DNA from: CAMLFJ01 sp035524955
Lineage (GTDB): Bacteria; Methylomirabilota; Methylomirabilia; Rokubacteriales; CSP1-6
DNA: 64,000 bases
Reading direction: 5' to 3'
Assembly (NCBI GenBank): GCA_035524955.1
Contig: DATLFG010000072.1
Span: 1-64,000, forward strand
In this document: positions 7,565-16,017 of the stretch, piece by piece
Layout: each line of letters opens with the position of its first letter
How positions within the stretch are numbered: the stretch's first letter is position 1
Notes under the pieces: generated by a model
What the model was told of the DNA's origin: nothing
Databases searched by the model: none
Seen by the model: the letters and a program-made list of their open reading frames with translations, nothing else
Made by a program: the position numbers and the translations under genes

Positions 7565-9472
7565 ATGGCATCCGGGATTCATCCGCTGGATCCGCTGAGC
7601 GCGGTGGAGATCGAGCGCGCGTGGGAGATCGTCCGGGCCGAGCGCGCGCCGGGGCCGCGGGTCCGGGTCATCTTCATCATGCTGCACGAGCCGGCCAAGA
7701 AGGTGGTGCTCGCGCAGCGGCCGGGGGACGCGGTGGAGCGGGCCGCGTTCGTGGTGCTGGTGGACTCCGCGGCCGGCAAGACGTACGAGGCGGTGGTGTC
7801 GCTCACCCAGGGGCGCGTCCTCTCGTGGGAGCACGTGCCCGGAGCCCAGCCCGCCATCGTGCTCGACGAGTTCGTCGAGTGCGAGGCGGCGGTCCGCGCC
7901 GACCCGCGCTGGCAGGAGGCCATGCGGCGGCGCGGGGTCACCGATTTCACCCTCGCGATGGTGGACGCGTGGTCGGCGGGGAATTTCGGCTTCCCCCAGG
8001 ACGAGGGCCGGCGGCTGGTCCGCACACTCACCTGGGTGCGGCGGCACGCGCAGGACAACGGCTACGCCCGGCCGGTGGCCAACCTGCTGACCGTGGTGGA
8101 CCTGAACGCGATGGCGGTGGTCGCGGTCGAGGACGGCGGCGTGGTGCCGCTGCCCCCCGAGGACGCCAACTACACCGCGGAGGCGGCGGGCACGCGGTCC
8201 GGGCTCAGGCCGGTCGAGATCCGCCAGCCGGAGGGGCCGAGCTTCGAGCTGGCGGGCCACGAGCTGCGCTGGCAGAAGTGGCGGATGCGGATCGGATTCA
8301 CCCCCCGCGAGGGCCTCGTGCTCCATACGATCGGCTACGAGGATCAGGGGCGCGAGCGGCCCGTCGTCTACCGGGCCTCGGTCGCCGACATGGTGGTGCC
8401 CTACGGCGATCCGCGCCCCACCTACTTCCACCGCAACGCCTTCGACGTGGGGGAGTACGGCATCGGCACGCTCGCCAACGCGCTCCAGAACGGCTGCGAC
8501 TGCCTGGGCGAGATCCGCTATCTCGACGCGGTGGTCAACGACGGGCAGGGCCGCGCGGTCACGCTGCCCAACGCGATCTGCCTCCACGAGGAGGACGCAG
8601 GCATTCTCTGGAAGCACGTCGACTGGCGCCTGGGCACGACCGAGGTGCGCCGCTCGCGCCGCCTGGTGGTGTCGTCCATCTCGACGGTGGGCAACTACGA
8701 GTACGGGTTCTACTGGTACTTCTACCAGGACGGGACCATCCAGCTGGAGGTCAAGCTGACCGGCGTCATCTCGAACGGCGCGGAGCGGGTGGGCGAGAAG
8801 CCGCGGTGGGGCGAGCTGGTCGCCCCCGGCGTCTACGGGCCCATCCATCAGCACTTCTTCAACGCGCGGCTGGACATGATGGTGGACGGGCCCGACAACT
8901 CGGTCTACGAGATCAACACCGTCGCGGACCCGCCCGGGCCCGAGAACCCGCACCACAACGCCTTCCACGTCGAGGCGACGCTGCTGGCCTCGGAGGCCCG
9001 GGCCCAGCGGATCCTCGACCCGCTCGCCGGCCGCTTCTGGAAGATCGTGAATCCCTCGGTCCGGAATCGCCTCAGCGAGCCGGTGGCGTACAAGCTGATG
9101 CCGGGGGAGAACGTCCTGCCGTTCGCGGGCCCGGAGGCGTCCGTCACGAAGCGCGCCGGGTTCATGACGCGGCATCTCTGGGTGACCCGTCACGATCCGC
9201 GCGAGCGTTACGCCGCCGGCGACTACCCGAACCAGCATGCGGGCGGCGCGGGACTGCCGAGCTACGTGCGGGACGACGCGCCGCTCGAGAACACCGACGT
9301 GGTGGTCTGGTACACCTTCGGCGCGCACCACGTCGTCCGCCCCGAGGACTGGCCGGTGATGCCGGTGGTCACGATCGGCTTCATGCTCAAGCCGGCCGGC
9401 TTCTTCGATCGCAACCCGGCGCTGGACGTGCCGCGCCCGATGGCGCACGGAGACTGCTGCGGCAGCAGCTAG
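7565..9472 (+). CDS. Copper-containing primary-amine oxidase (TPQ enzyme)
   Basis: Oxidatively deaminates primary amines to aldehydes with release of H2O2 and ammonia. 635 residues. All key residues are visible: the tyrosine converted to topaquinone (Tyr378 in TVGNYEYGF), the catalytic base (Asp294 in AFDVGEYG), and copper-ligand histidines in HQHFFNARLDM (His428, His430) and in TFGAHHVVRPEDWPVMP (about 588). There is no signal peptide, so the enzyme is probably cytoplasmic like Arthrobacter-type enzymes. The start at 7565 follows AAGGAG; the open frame upstream is a shadow of the ABC receptor gene. Its stop shares CTAG with the convergent ThDP enzyme. Aldehyde products could feed oxidoreductases elsewhere. 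Confidence 0.96.
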   Translation: MASGIHPLDPLSAVEIERAWEIVRAERAPGPRVRVIFIMLHEPAKKVVLAQRPGDAVERAAFVVLVDSAAGKTYEAVVSLTQGRVLSWEHVPGAQPAIVLDEFVECEAAVRADPRWQEAMRRRGVTDFTLAMVDAWSAGNFGFPQDEGRRLVRTLTWVRRHAQDNGYARPVANLLTVVDLNAMAVVAVEDGGVVPLPPEDANYTAEAAGTRSGLRPVEIRQPEGPSFELAGHELRWQKWRMRIGFTPREGLVLHTIGYEDQGRERPVVYRASVADMVVPYGDPRPTYFHRNAFDVGEYGIGTLANALQNGCDCLGEIRYLDAVVNDGQGRAVTLPNAICLHEEDAGILWKHVDWRLGTTEVRRSRRLVVSSISTVGNYEYGFYWYFYQDGTIQLEVKLTGVISNGAERVGEKPRWGELVAPGVYGPIHQHFFNARLDMMVDGPDNSVYEINTVADPPGPENPHHNAFHVEATLLASEARAQRILDPLAGRFWKIVNPSVRNRLSEPVAYKLMPGENVLPFAGPEASVTKRAGFMTRHLWVTRHDPRERYAAGDYPNQHAGGAGLPSYVRDDAPLENTDVVVWYTFGAHHVVRPEDWPVMPVVTIGFMLKPAGFFDRNPALDVPRPMAHGDCCGSS

Positions 9473-11013
9473 AGCACCGCTTCGATGAGGTAGGGGCCGG
9501 GGGCGGCGAGGCCCGCGGCGAACTGCTTGTTGAACTCGTCCGCGGTGGTGGCTCGGCTCGCGGGCACGCCCATGCCCCGGGCCAGCGAGACCCAGTCCAG
9601 ATCCGGCCGGCCGATGTCGAGCATGTCGGCCGCCTTGGGGCCGGGGGTCCCGGCGCGAACGCCCGTCAGCTCGTGCCGCAGGATCGCGTAGGTCCGGTTG
9701 GCGAAGACCACGGTGGTCACGTCGAGGCCCTCGCGCGCCTGGGTCCAGAGCGCCTGCACCGTGTACATGCCGCTGCCGTCGCCCTCGAGGCACACGACCT
9801 TGCGGTCGGGGCACGCCACCGCGGCCCCGGTGGCGAGCGGCAGGCCGAGGCCGATCGAGCCGCCCATGTTGTTCATCCAGTCGTGCGGCGGGGCGCCCGC
9901 GGTCGCCTTGAAAAAGCCGCGGCCGGTGGTCACGGACTCGTCGGCGACGATGGCGCCCTCGGGCAGGAGCGCGCCGAGCGCGGCGGCCAGCGTGTCGGGG
10001 GTGAGCGCGCCGGTGGGCAGCGCGGGGCGTCCGGGCTGCTGGACCACCTCGCCGTTCTTCTTGGCTCCCACCGCCTCGGCCAGCGCGTCCAGCGCGCCGA
10101 TCGAATCCTCGGCCGGCGTCGAGAGCCGGTGCACCCGGCAGCCGTCCGGCGTCAGCACGCTCGGCTTGTCCGGATAGGCGAAGAAGGCCACCGGGGCCTT
10201 GGCTTCGACCAGGATGAGGTGCCGCACGTCCTTCAGCACCGCGAGCGCCTGGTCCACCGGATACGGCAGCCGCTCGATCGGCACCCGGCCGGCGCCGCGC
10301 TGGATGCGGGCGTTGGAGCCCTGGGCGATGACGCGTGCCCCGGTCGCGGTCGCGATGCGCCCGGCCAGCGCGAGGCCGCGCTCGCGCACCGCGAGGCCCG
10401 ACAGCATGAGCATGGCCAGCTCGCCCGAGCGGAGCGCCTCGGCGCAGCGCTCGATCGCCTCCGCGCCGACCGGCGCGGGCGCGGCCACCGGCGGCACGGC
10501 TGCCACGCCGTCGGCCTCGTTCCACGCGGTGTCGGCGGGCAGGATGAGCGTGGCCACCTGGCCGGGTGCGGTCCGTGCCGCCGCGATGGCGGCGGCCCCG
10601 TCGGTGGCCACCGCGCGGGCGCTCGGCGAGGTGCGCACCCACGCGGAGACCGGGCGCGCGATGCCCTCGATGTCCGAGGTGAGCGGCGCGTCGTGCTTGA
10701 TGTGGTAGGTCGCGTGCTCGCCGACGATGTTCACGATGCCCGAGCCGGCCTTGCGCGCGTTGTGGAGGTTGGCGAGCCCGTTGCCGAGTCCGGGCCCCAG
10801 GTGCAGCAGGGTCGCCGCCGGCTTGTCGGCCATGCGCCAGTACCCGTCGGCCGCGCCGGTCACCACGCCCTCGAAGAGGCCGAGCACGCAGCGGATGCCG
10901 TCGACCTTGTCGAGGGCGGCCACGAAGTGCATCTCCGAGGTGCCCGGATTCGTGAAGCACACGTTGACTCCACCCGCCACCAGCGTGCGCGCCAGGCTCT
11001 CCGCTCCGTTCAT
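9469..11013 (-). CDS. Thiamine-diphosphate-dependent enzyme (acetolactate synthase-like large subunit)
   Basis: 514-residue ThDP enzyme with three domains in the usual order: PYR (MNGAESLARTLVAGGVNVCFTNPG, with the activating Glu in VLGLFEGVVTGAADGY), a central domain, and the PP domain with the ThDP/Mg motif around CLEGDGSGMYTVQALWTQ. It groups by eye with acetolactate synthase/benzoylformate decarboxylase-like proteins such as MdlC, not with anabolic IlvB, since there is no regulatory-subunit gene nearby. The reaction is therefore uncertain (2-oxoacid decarboxylation or carboligation). The start at 11013 follows AAGGAG at 7 nt. The stop overlaps that of the amine oxidase through CTAG. Confidence 0.9.
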   Translation of the reverse strand: MNGAESLARTLVAGGVNVCFTNPGTSEMHFVAALDKVDGIRCVLGLFEGVVTGAADGYWRMADKPAATLLHLGPGLGNGLANLHNARKAGSGIVNIVGEHATYHIKHDAPLTSDIEGIARPVSAWVRTSPSARAVATDGAAAIAAARTAPGQVATLILPADTAWNEADGVAAVPPVAAPAPVGAEAIERCAEALRSGELAMLMLSGLAVRERGLALAGRIATATGARVIAQGSNARIQRGAGRVPIERLPYPVDQALAVLKDVRHLILVEAKAPVAFFAYPDKPSVLTPDGCRVHRLSTPAEDSIGALDALAEAVGAKKNGEVVQQPGRPALPTGALTPDTLAAALGALLPEGAIVADESVTTGRGFFKATAGAPPHDWMNNMGGSIGLGLPLATGAAVACPDRKVVCLEGDGSGMYTVQALWTQAREGLDVTTVVFANRTYAILRHELTGVRAGTPGPKAADMLDIGRPDLDWVSLARGMGVPASRATTADEFNKQFAAGLAAPGPYLIEAVL

Positions 11014-11043
11014 CGTGGTCTCCTTGGGGTCGGTCGATGGTCG

Positions 11044-11072
11044 ATCCTGCCAGATCGGGCGGAGCAGGTCAA
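11044..11072 (-). promoter_or_regulatory. Sigma-70-like promoter for the ThDP enzyme gene
   Basis: On the minus strand TTGACC (11072-11067), a 17-nt spacer and CAGGAT (11049-11044) precede the ThDP gene; the leader would be about 25 nt and contains its AAGGAG. The -10 is weak, so this is a moderate call by eye. Confidence 0.4.
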
Positions 11073-11108
11073 AGGCGGTCGTGCCGTGATCCCGCCGCGT
11101 GCCTGCCG

Positions 11109-12125
11109 TCAGCTCATCACGGCGGACGGGGGCTTGACGTCGAGCTCGGAGACGGCGCCGCGGGCGATGGCCGCGTGCTTGTAGGCCGCCGCCCGCGCCC
11201 GCATGACCGCGCCGAGGGGGCGGTGCTCGACCAGGGCGTGCCACGGATCGAAGGACAGGCGCTCCACGTAGGCGGCCAGCATCCGGCCCGCGCGCGATTC
11301 GGCGGCCTGCGCGGGGATCATCAGCCGGGCCAGCGCGGCCCACGGCGAGTCACGCTCGGCCCACTCCACGGTCGGATCCTCGATCGGGGTGCGGGACTCG
11401 TCGACGAAGCGCTGTGCCTCCACCCGGAAGGACAGCGGCGAGACCCTCACCCGGGCTTGTAGCTCCACCGCGAGCGCGTCCGGCCCGCCCACCGGCGGCA
11501 CCGGCGGGGGCACGTCCATCGGGCGGAAGCGCAGCTTGACCGCGTGGGGGCCCAGGCGGAGCGGGACCGCGCTCCAGTAGGTGCGCTCGACGAGGCTCCG
11601 CATGGAGGTGTCGAGGGCGCGCCGCAGCCGGGGTAGCGCGCCGCGCGGACCGACGAGGCCGTAGTGCCTCAGCACCGCGCCCAGCACCGCGAGCCGTCCG
11701 CGGCCCCCGGCCCCCGCGATGTCCACGAAGGCGGCCGGATCCTTGAACGGGAAGGTGGGCGTGAGGATCGCGAGGAAGTCCTGCGTGGACGCGGTCTCGA
11801 GGCCGGGGATCACCTTCGGACCCGCGACGCCCAGGACCTTGACCGCGAGCCCGCGCACGTCCGCCACCCGGTCGCTCCGCGCCTGGCCCGCGCCCGAGGA
11901 GAAGCGCACGAAGGCGTCGTAGCGTCCCGGCTCCGCGAAGAGACCGTGGCGGAGGTCGCGCGGCGCCTCGCCCACCTCGAAGCGCGCGTGCAGCGCGGCG
12001 AGCGTCTTGCGGTGGAGGGGCCGGCCGTCGAGCGTCCCGTCGCCGGCGAGGCGCTTCGCGAGCGCGTCGAGGCGCGCGGCCTCGCCATCCGGAATCACCT
12101 CGCGCCACGCCGGGTCGCCGCTCAC
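11109..12125 (-). CDS. Catalase-like heme protein (y4iL-like)
   Basis: 338-residue member of the minimal catalase-related superfamily. It shows the catalase-type core (GRYDAFVRFSSGAGQARSDRVADVRGLAVKVLG, QDFLAILTPTFPFKDPAAF) and the C-terminal FDPWHALVEHRPLGAVMRARAAAYKHAA region that resembles the proximal heme side of y4iL-like proteins. It lacks most of the length of classical catalases (about 480-700 residues) and may act as a peroxidase or lipid-hydroperoxide enzyme rather than as a true catalase. Distal heme His is plausibly in RPLHRKT but was not proven. It could remove peroxide made by the nearby amine oxidase, which is inference from position only. Confidence 0.8.
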   Translation of the reverse strand: MSGDPAWREVIPDGEAARLDALAKRLAGDGTLDGRPLHRKTLAALHARFEVGEAPRDLRHGLFAEPGRYDAFVRFSSGAGQARSDRVADVRGLAVKVLGVAGPKVIPGLETASTQDFLAILTPTFPFKDPAAFVDIAGAGGRGRLAVLGAVLRHYGLVGPRGALPRLRRALDTSMRSLVERTYWSAVPLRLGPHAVKLRFRPMDVPPPVPPVGGPDALAVELQARVRVSPLSFRVEAQRFVDESRTPIEDPTVEWAERDSPWAALARLMIPAQAAESRAGRMLAAYVERLSFDPWHALVEHRPLGAVMRARAAAYKHAAIARGAVSELDVKPPSAVMS

Positions 12126-12182
12126 GGGCGAAACGCTAGCAAAGTCCGGCAGGGCGTGCGGCGGAACTTGCGCCGATCTGCG

Positions 12183-12515
12183 CTATCGCCAGCCGCGGCG
12201 GCCGTGCTCCGGCACCCGGGCGCTCGCGGCGACCTGCACGGCGATGTTCCGCAGGAACATGACGGCCATGCTGTCTCCGTCCACCCGCCACACGACCGCG
12301 GCGACCTCCAGCAGCGGCCCGTCCGGCGGCTGAAACTGCACCTCGATGGGCGTCCCGGGCTGGATCTCGCCGCGCGGCTTGAGGCGGGCCCCGTTGGCGC
12401 TCAGGTCCACGGTGTGGCAGCGGATGCGGCGGCTTTTCCCGGCCGTGACCCACGCGGTCCACGACACGTGCTTGCGGACGTGGAGGCGGCGGGTGATGCG
12501 GGGGGAGGTCTCCAT
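12183..12515 (-). CDS. PilZ domain protein, probable c-di-GMP receptor
   Basis: 110-residue single PilZ domain. The c-di-GMP binding motifs are present: RxxxR as R10-LHV-R14 and DxSxxG as DLSANG (Asp37, Ser39, Gly42). The following strands are VQFQPPDGPLLEVAAVVWRV, with a final MAVMFLRN. The start is ATG 12515; the much longer open frame upstream is a shadow of the M20 gene. It sits alone on the minus strand, divergent from the M20 amidohydrolase, with about 210 bp between them. The target process (motility, exopolysaccharide) cannot be read from context. Confidence 0.88.
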   Translation of the reverse strand: METSPRITRRLHVRKHVSWTAWVTAGKSRRIRCHTVDLSANGARLKPRGEIQPGTPIEVQFQPPDGPLLEVAAVVWRVDGDSMAVMFLRNIAVQVAASARVPEHGRRGWR

Positions 12516-12726
12516 GATCGTCACGAGTGGAGCAAGGGGCGGGCCAGCCCCGCATCGAGGAAGAACGGGGGCAAATCGAGGGTTTGGCCGCGAGTGGCCG
12601 CCCGGTCGGTTCCCGATGTGGTCACCGCGCGGCTCATTCTGGGCAGGGAACGGGACGGTTGACAGGGGGGCCGGTGACGGCGCAGCATCGGGACCGCGAA
12701 AAAACTGCTGCCCAGGAGACGCCCCG

Positions 12727-13914
12727 ATGAGCAAGACCCGCCCGGCATGGAACCAGGAAATCACCAGGCGCGCCGACGATCTGGTCGCGCTCCGCCGCGA
12801 CTTCCATCGCCATCCGGAGCTGAGCCACCAGGAGCGGCGCACCGCGGAGATCATCGCCGAGCGCCTGCACGCGGCCAAGCTGGACGTCCGGACCGGGGTC
12901 GGCGGCACCGGCGTGGTGGGCGTGCTGCACGGCGACCGGCCGGGGCCGACCATCGCGTGGCGCGCCGACATCGACGCCCTGCCGCTTACCGAGGTGCTGG
13001 AGGCGCCCTTCGCCTCCGGCACGCCGGGCGTGATGCACGCCTGCGGGCACGACGGCCACACCGCGATCGCGATCACGATGGCGGACATCCTGGCCGCTCG
13101 GCGCGCGGAGATGCCCGGGACGGCCGTCTTCCTCTTCCAGCCCGCCGAGGAAGTGCTCGGCGGCGCGCGCCCGATGATCGAGGCGGGCGCCCTCGACAAC
13201 CCGCGGGTGGACGAGGTCTACGGTCTCCACCTCACGACCCTGCAGCCGGTCGGCCAGGTCCAGGTGCGCCCCGGGCCGTCCATGGCCTCGGCCGACGCCT
13301 TCACCGTCGAGGTGCGGGGCGCCGGCGGCCACGGCGCGATGCCGCATCTCTCGGTGGATCCCATCACCGCCGCCGCCAGCATCCTGCTCGGCATGCAGGC
13401 CCTGATCTCGCGCGAGGTGCCGGCCCAGGACACCGCGGTGCTCACGGTGGGGCAGATCGTCTCCGGGACCAAGGGCAATATCATCCCGGACCGCGCGATC
13501 ATGCGCGGCACGATCCGCGCCTTCGAGCAGTCGGTGCGCGATCACCTCGTGACCCGGCTCGGCGCCTTCGCCGCCGACATCGCGAAGGCGTACCGCGCGG
13601 AGGCCACCACGCGCTTCGACGGGGGCTCCTGCCCGGCGGTGGTGAATCACGCGAAGGAGACGGAGTTCGTGCGGGCGTGCGTGGTGGACGAGATGGGCGC
13701 GGAGGCGGTGACCGAGGGGCGCGTGGTCATGGCCAGCGACGACATGAGCCTGTTCCTGCGGGAACGCCCCGGCTGCTACTTCCGTGTCGGCATCGGCTCG
13801 GCTACCGGCGCGGCCCGGCCGCACCACGCCCCAGAGTTCGAGATGAACGAGGCGGGCCTGCCGGTGGCGCTGCGCGCGGGGCTGTCCGTGATGCGCGCCG
13901 CGCTGGCGCGCTGA
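12727..13914 (+). CDS. M20 family amidohydrolase (hippurate hydrolase/IAA-amino acid hydrolase-like)
   Basis: 395-residue metal-dependent amidohydrolase. It shows the family motifs DFHRHPELSHQE, WRADIDALPL, MHACGHDGHTAIAI (metal-binding Cys/His) and FQPAEEVLGGARPMIEAGAL (catalytic Glu), the dimerisation insert GAGGHGAMPHLSVDPI, and the C-terminal HHAPEFEMNE with the last metal His. It likely hydrolyses an N-acyl amino acid or similar amide in the cytoplasm. The start ATG 12727 has an AGGAG eight bases ahead. The SDR gene follows 14 bp later, suggesting a two-gene operon for a compound that is hydrolysed and then oxidised. Confidence 0.94.
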   Translation: MSKTRPAWNQEITRRADDLVALRRDFHRHPELSHQERRTAEIIAERLHAAKLDVRTGVGGTGVVGVLHGDRPGPTIAWRADIDALPLTEVLEAPFASGTPGVMHACGHDGHTAIAITMADILAARRAEMPGTAVFLFQPAEEVLGGARPMIEAGALDNPRVDEVYGLHLTTLQPVGQVQVRPGPSMASADAFTVEVRGAGGHGAMPHLSVDPITAAASILLGMQALISREVPAQDTAVLTVGQIVSGTKGNIIPDRAIMRGTIRAFEQSVRDHLVTRLGAFAADIAKAYRAEATTRFDGGSCPAVVNHAKETEFVRACVVDEMGAEAVTEGRVVMASDDMSLFLRERPGCYFRVGIGSATGAARPHHAPEFEMNEAGLPVALRAGLSVMRAALAR

Positions 13915-13928
13915 GCAGCGGCGCGCGG

Positions 13929-14696
13929 ATGGCCCGGCTCGACGGCAGGGCGGCGGCGATCACCGGCGGCGCCTCGGGAATCGGAGAGGCCACCGCCCGG
14001 CGCCTGGCCGAGGAGGGCGCGCACGTGGCCCTCGCGGACATCGACGCGGAGCGGGGCCGCGTGGTGGCCGACGAGATCCGAGCCAAGGGCGGCCGGGCGA
14101 TCTTCGTGGAGACGCATACCGAGCGGGAAGCCGAGTGCGTCCGGTTCATCCACGCCGCTCACGCCGAGCTGAGCCGCCTGGATATTCTCGTCAACAACGC
14201 GGGGATGCGGCTCTACCAGACGGTGGTGGACGCGAGCGAGGAGAGCTGGGACGCGATCCTGGCCGTGAACGTGAAGGGCTACGCGTTCTGCGCGAAGGCG
14301 GCGATCCCCCTGATGCGCCGGACCGGCGGGGGCAGCATCGTCAACGTCGCCTCGATCCGCTCAGTGGTCGCCGGGGGCAACATGGTGCAGTACGATACCA
14401 CCAAGGCGGCGGTGGCGGGCCTCACCCGCGCGATGGCTCTCGACCACGCGGGCGAGGGGATCCGGGTGAACGCGGTGTGCCCGGGTCCGATCTTCACCCG
14501 ATTCCACGAGCGTCGGGCCGCCACCGCGGGCAAGACCTTCGAGCAGTTCAAGGCCGAGTTCGGCCACGGCACCATGCTCAAGCGGCCGGGGACGCCGGCC
14601 GAGGTCGCGGCCTGCATCCTGTTCCTGGCGTCGGACGACGCCTCCTACGTGACCGGCGCGTCGCTCTACGTGGACGGCGGCCAGGTCTCGCTTTGA
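13929..14696 (+). CDS. Short-chain dehydrogenase/reductase (SDR)
   Basis: 255-residue classical SDR. It shows the cofactor-binding TGGASGIG at about residues 12-19, NNAG in DILVNNAGM, the catalytic Ser in SIVNVASIRS and YDTTK (Tyr-x-x-x-Lys), and the C-terminal LFLASDDASYVTGASLYVDGG. The Asp after the second strand (LADIDAERG) suggests NAD(H) preference. It sits 14 bp downstream of the M20 amidohydrolase, so probably acts on a product of the same pathway; the substrate is unknown. Confidence 0.92.
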   Translation: MARLDGRAAAITGGASGIGEATARRLAEEGAHVALADIDAERGRVVADEIRAKGGRAIFVETHTEREAECVRFIHAAHAELSRLDILVNNAGMRLYQTVVDASEESWDAILAVNVKGYAFCAKAAIPLMRRTGGGSIVNVASIRSVVAGGNMVQYDTTKAAVAGLTRAMALDHAGEGIRVNAVCPGPIFTRFHERRAATAGKTFEQFKAEFGHGTMLKRPGTPAEVAACILFLASDDASYVTGASLYVDGGQVSL

Positions 14697-14710
14697 GAGC
14701 CGTTTCCGGG

Positions 14711-14792
14711 TCCGCTCGGCTCGCCTGCGGCTGCGCCTCGCCCGACGGAAGCATTCCCGGATCCGCTCGGCTCGCCTGCGGCTGCGCCTCGC
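14711..14792. repeat. Tandem 31-bp direct repeat (period 51) in convergent gap
   Basis: Identical 31-mers at 14711-14741 and 14762-14792 begin TCCGCTCGGCTCGCC and end GCGCCTCGC. They lie between the convergent SDR and FecR genes. Each unit has mirror-like rather than inverted symmetry, so it is not an obvious terminator hairpin. It could be a remnant of a dispersed intergenic repeat; no third copy was seen in this window. Confidence 0.7.
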
Positions 14793-14798
14793 TCTGCC

Positions 14799-15851
14799 TC
14801 AGTTCACACCCGGTCGGGACGCGGCGCCCGGGGAGGCTGTGATCGCCGCGGGCTCGGAGGCATCCCAGGCGCGCAGGCCGTCCACGCTCGCATCCACCGC
14901 CCGCGCGGTCTCCGGGTCCTGTCCCTTCACGGTCTGCGTGATGCGGCTGAAGAGCCGTTCGCCGGGCTGCGCCTCGCCGCGGACGTCCCGCCGGTAGGCG
15001 GAGAAGCCCATGTAGTGCGCGGCGATCCGCGCGCTGAACGGACCCGCGCCGGTGCCGGTCAGGATCAGGATGTAGGGGCCCTCGTGCCCGCCCGGCACCT
15101 CGACCAGCCAGCGCTGCCCGCCCTTGGCTTCGGTCAGCGAACCGAACACCTGGTTGACCTCGACGTCGGGGGCGAGAAAGCCCGCGGCCTGGCTGCCGTC
15201 CGGCATGCGCACCAGCGGCACCACCGGCCCCGTGGTCCGGATCTGGAGCGTGCTCGCGCTCGGCGCGAAGGGCCCGGTCAGCACCGGCACCCCGAAGCGC
15301 ACCCGGGCGCGCTGGCCGGCCAGCAGCACCGTGTCGGTCTGGCCGCTCCGGTCCGTGAGCCAGAGCGTGCCCCGGCGCGTCCAGCACACGAAGTCCCCGG
15401 CCGCCTGCTCGGCGCCGATCAGCCCGTCGTGGGCGGTCGCGGTGTAGTCGTTGGACTCGAGCGTGAGGGTCGATCGGCTCCCCGCAGCCTGCACCACGCG
15501 CGCCCAGACGCGCCCGGCGTGGATCAGCATCCGGATCCCCGCGGCCTTCGCGCGGCCCGTGGGCGCCTGCTTCACCGTGACCTCGGTGTCGGGGAGCAGG
15601 GTGACCGTGCTGCCGTTCAGGAACGTGACGAGCGCGACGCCGCCCGCGCCGGTGCGGACGCGATCGCCCTCCGCCAGGTTCATGCCGCTGATCCCGGGCT
15701 CCGGCGCGCCCGCGTCGCCTCCGATGCGCTCCACCGGCGCGGCCAGCACGCTCAGGGTCGCGGTGACCGCGCCCTGGGCCGGCGCCGGCGACGGGATGAT
15801 CAGGGGAACCATCAGAACCATCGCCACCACGCTGTGCCGATGCCACCTCAT
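14799..15851 (-). CDS. Secreted FecR-domain protein
   Basis: 350 residues. It begins with a signal peptide (SVVAMVLMVPLIIPSPAPAQG), followed by a FecR-like beta-rich domain: GISGMNLAEGDRVRTGAGGVALVTFLNGSTVTLLPDTEVTVK is the characteristic part, and a second strand-rich stretch (SRSTLTLESNDYTATAHDG) follows. Such proteins are periplasmic or surface proteins, not the FecIR regulator itself; no sigma factor or TonB receptor is adjacent. The C-terminal part (DVEVNQVFGSLTEAKGGQRWLVEVPGG) is of unknown role. The start is ATG 15851 with GAGGAGG upstream. Confidence 0.8.
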   Translation of the reverse strand: MRWHRHSVVAMVLMVPLIIPSPAPAQGAVTATLSVLAAPVERIGGDAGAPEPGISGMNLAEGDRVRTGAGGVALVTFLNGSTVTLLPDTEVTVKQAPTGRAKAAGIRMLIHAGRVWARVVQAAGSRSTLTLESNDYTATAHDGLIGAEQAAGDFVCWTRRGTLWLTDRSGQTDTVLLAGQRARVRFGVPVLTGPFAPSASTLQIRTTGPVVPLVRMPDGSQAAGFLAPDVEVNQVFGSLTEAKGGQRWLVEVPGGHEGPYILILTGTGAGPFSARIAAHYMGFSAYRRDVRGEAQPGERLFSRITQTVKGQDPETARAVDASVDGLRAWDASEPAAITASPGAASRPGVN

Positions 15852-15964
15852 TGCGCCCTCCTCACTTCGTTGGGAGCTTGCCGAACGCATGCTCAGCGAG
15901 CAAGCGGCGCGCCAGGCCGGACTGCCACGCAAGTGGTCGTGGCGCTTGCCGTCGTCCGGCGTGG

Positions 15965-15981
15965 CCGGGCAAGACGCCCGG
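15965..15981 (-). terminator. Short hairpin downstream of SDR gene
   Basis: CCGGGC, a 5-nt loop and GCCCGG form a perfect 6-bp stem 37 nt beyond the stop of the minus-strand SDR gene. There is no T-tract, so termination here is only possible. Confidence 0.3.
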
Positions 15982-16017
15982 AGCGGCGACGGCACTCCGC
16001 CCGGGCGGCGCGAGGGG

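Noticed and set aside
7397..11184. Two more frames of over 1100 codons on opposite strands
   Set aside because: Shadows of the amine oxidase and ThDP genes, whose catalytic motifs are intact in other frames.
12659..12690. TTGACA upstream of the M20 gene as a promoter
   Set aside because: No convincing -10 at 16-18 nt, so it was not listed.
15852..16017. Possible additional gene fragment between the FecR and SDR genes
   Set aside because: Only 166 bp; contains small GC hairpins but no protein resemblance.
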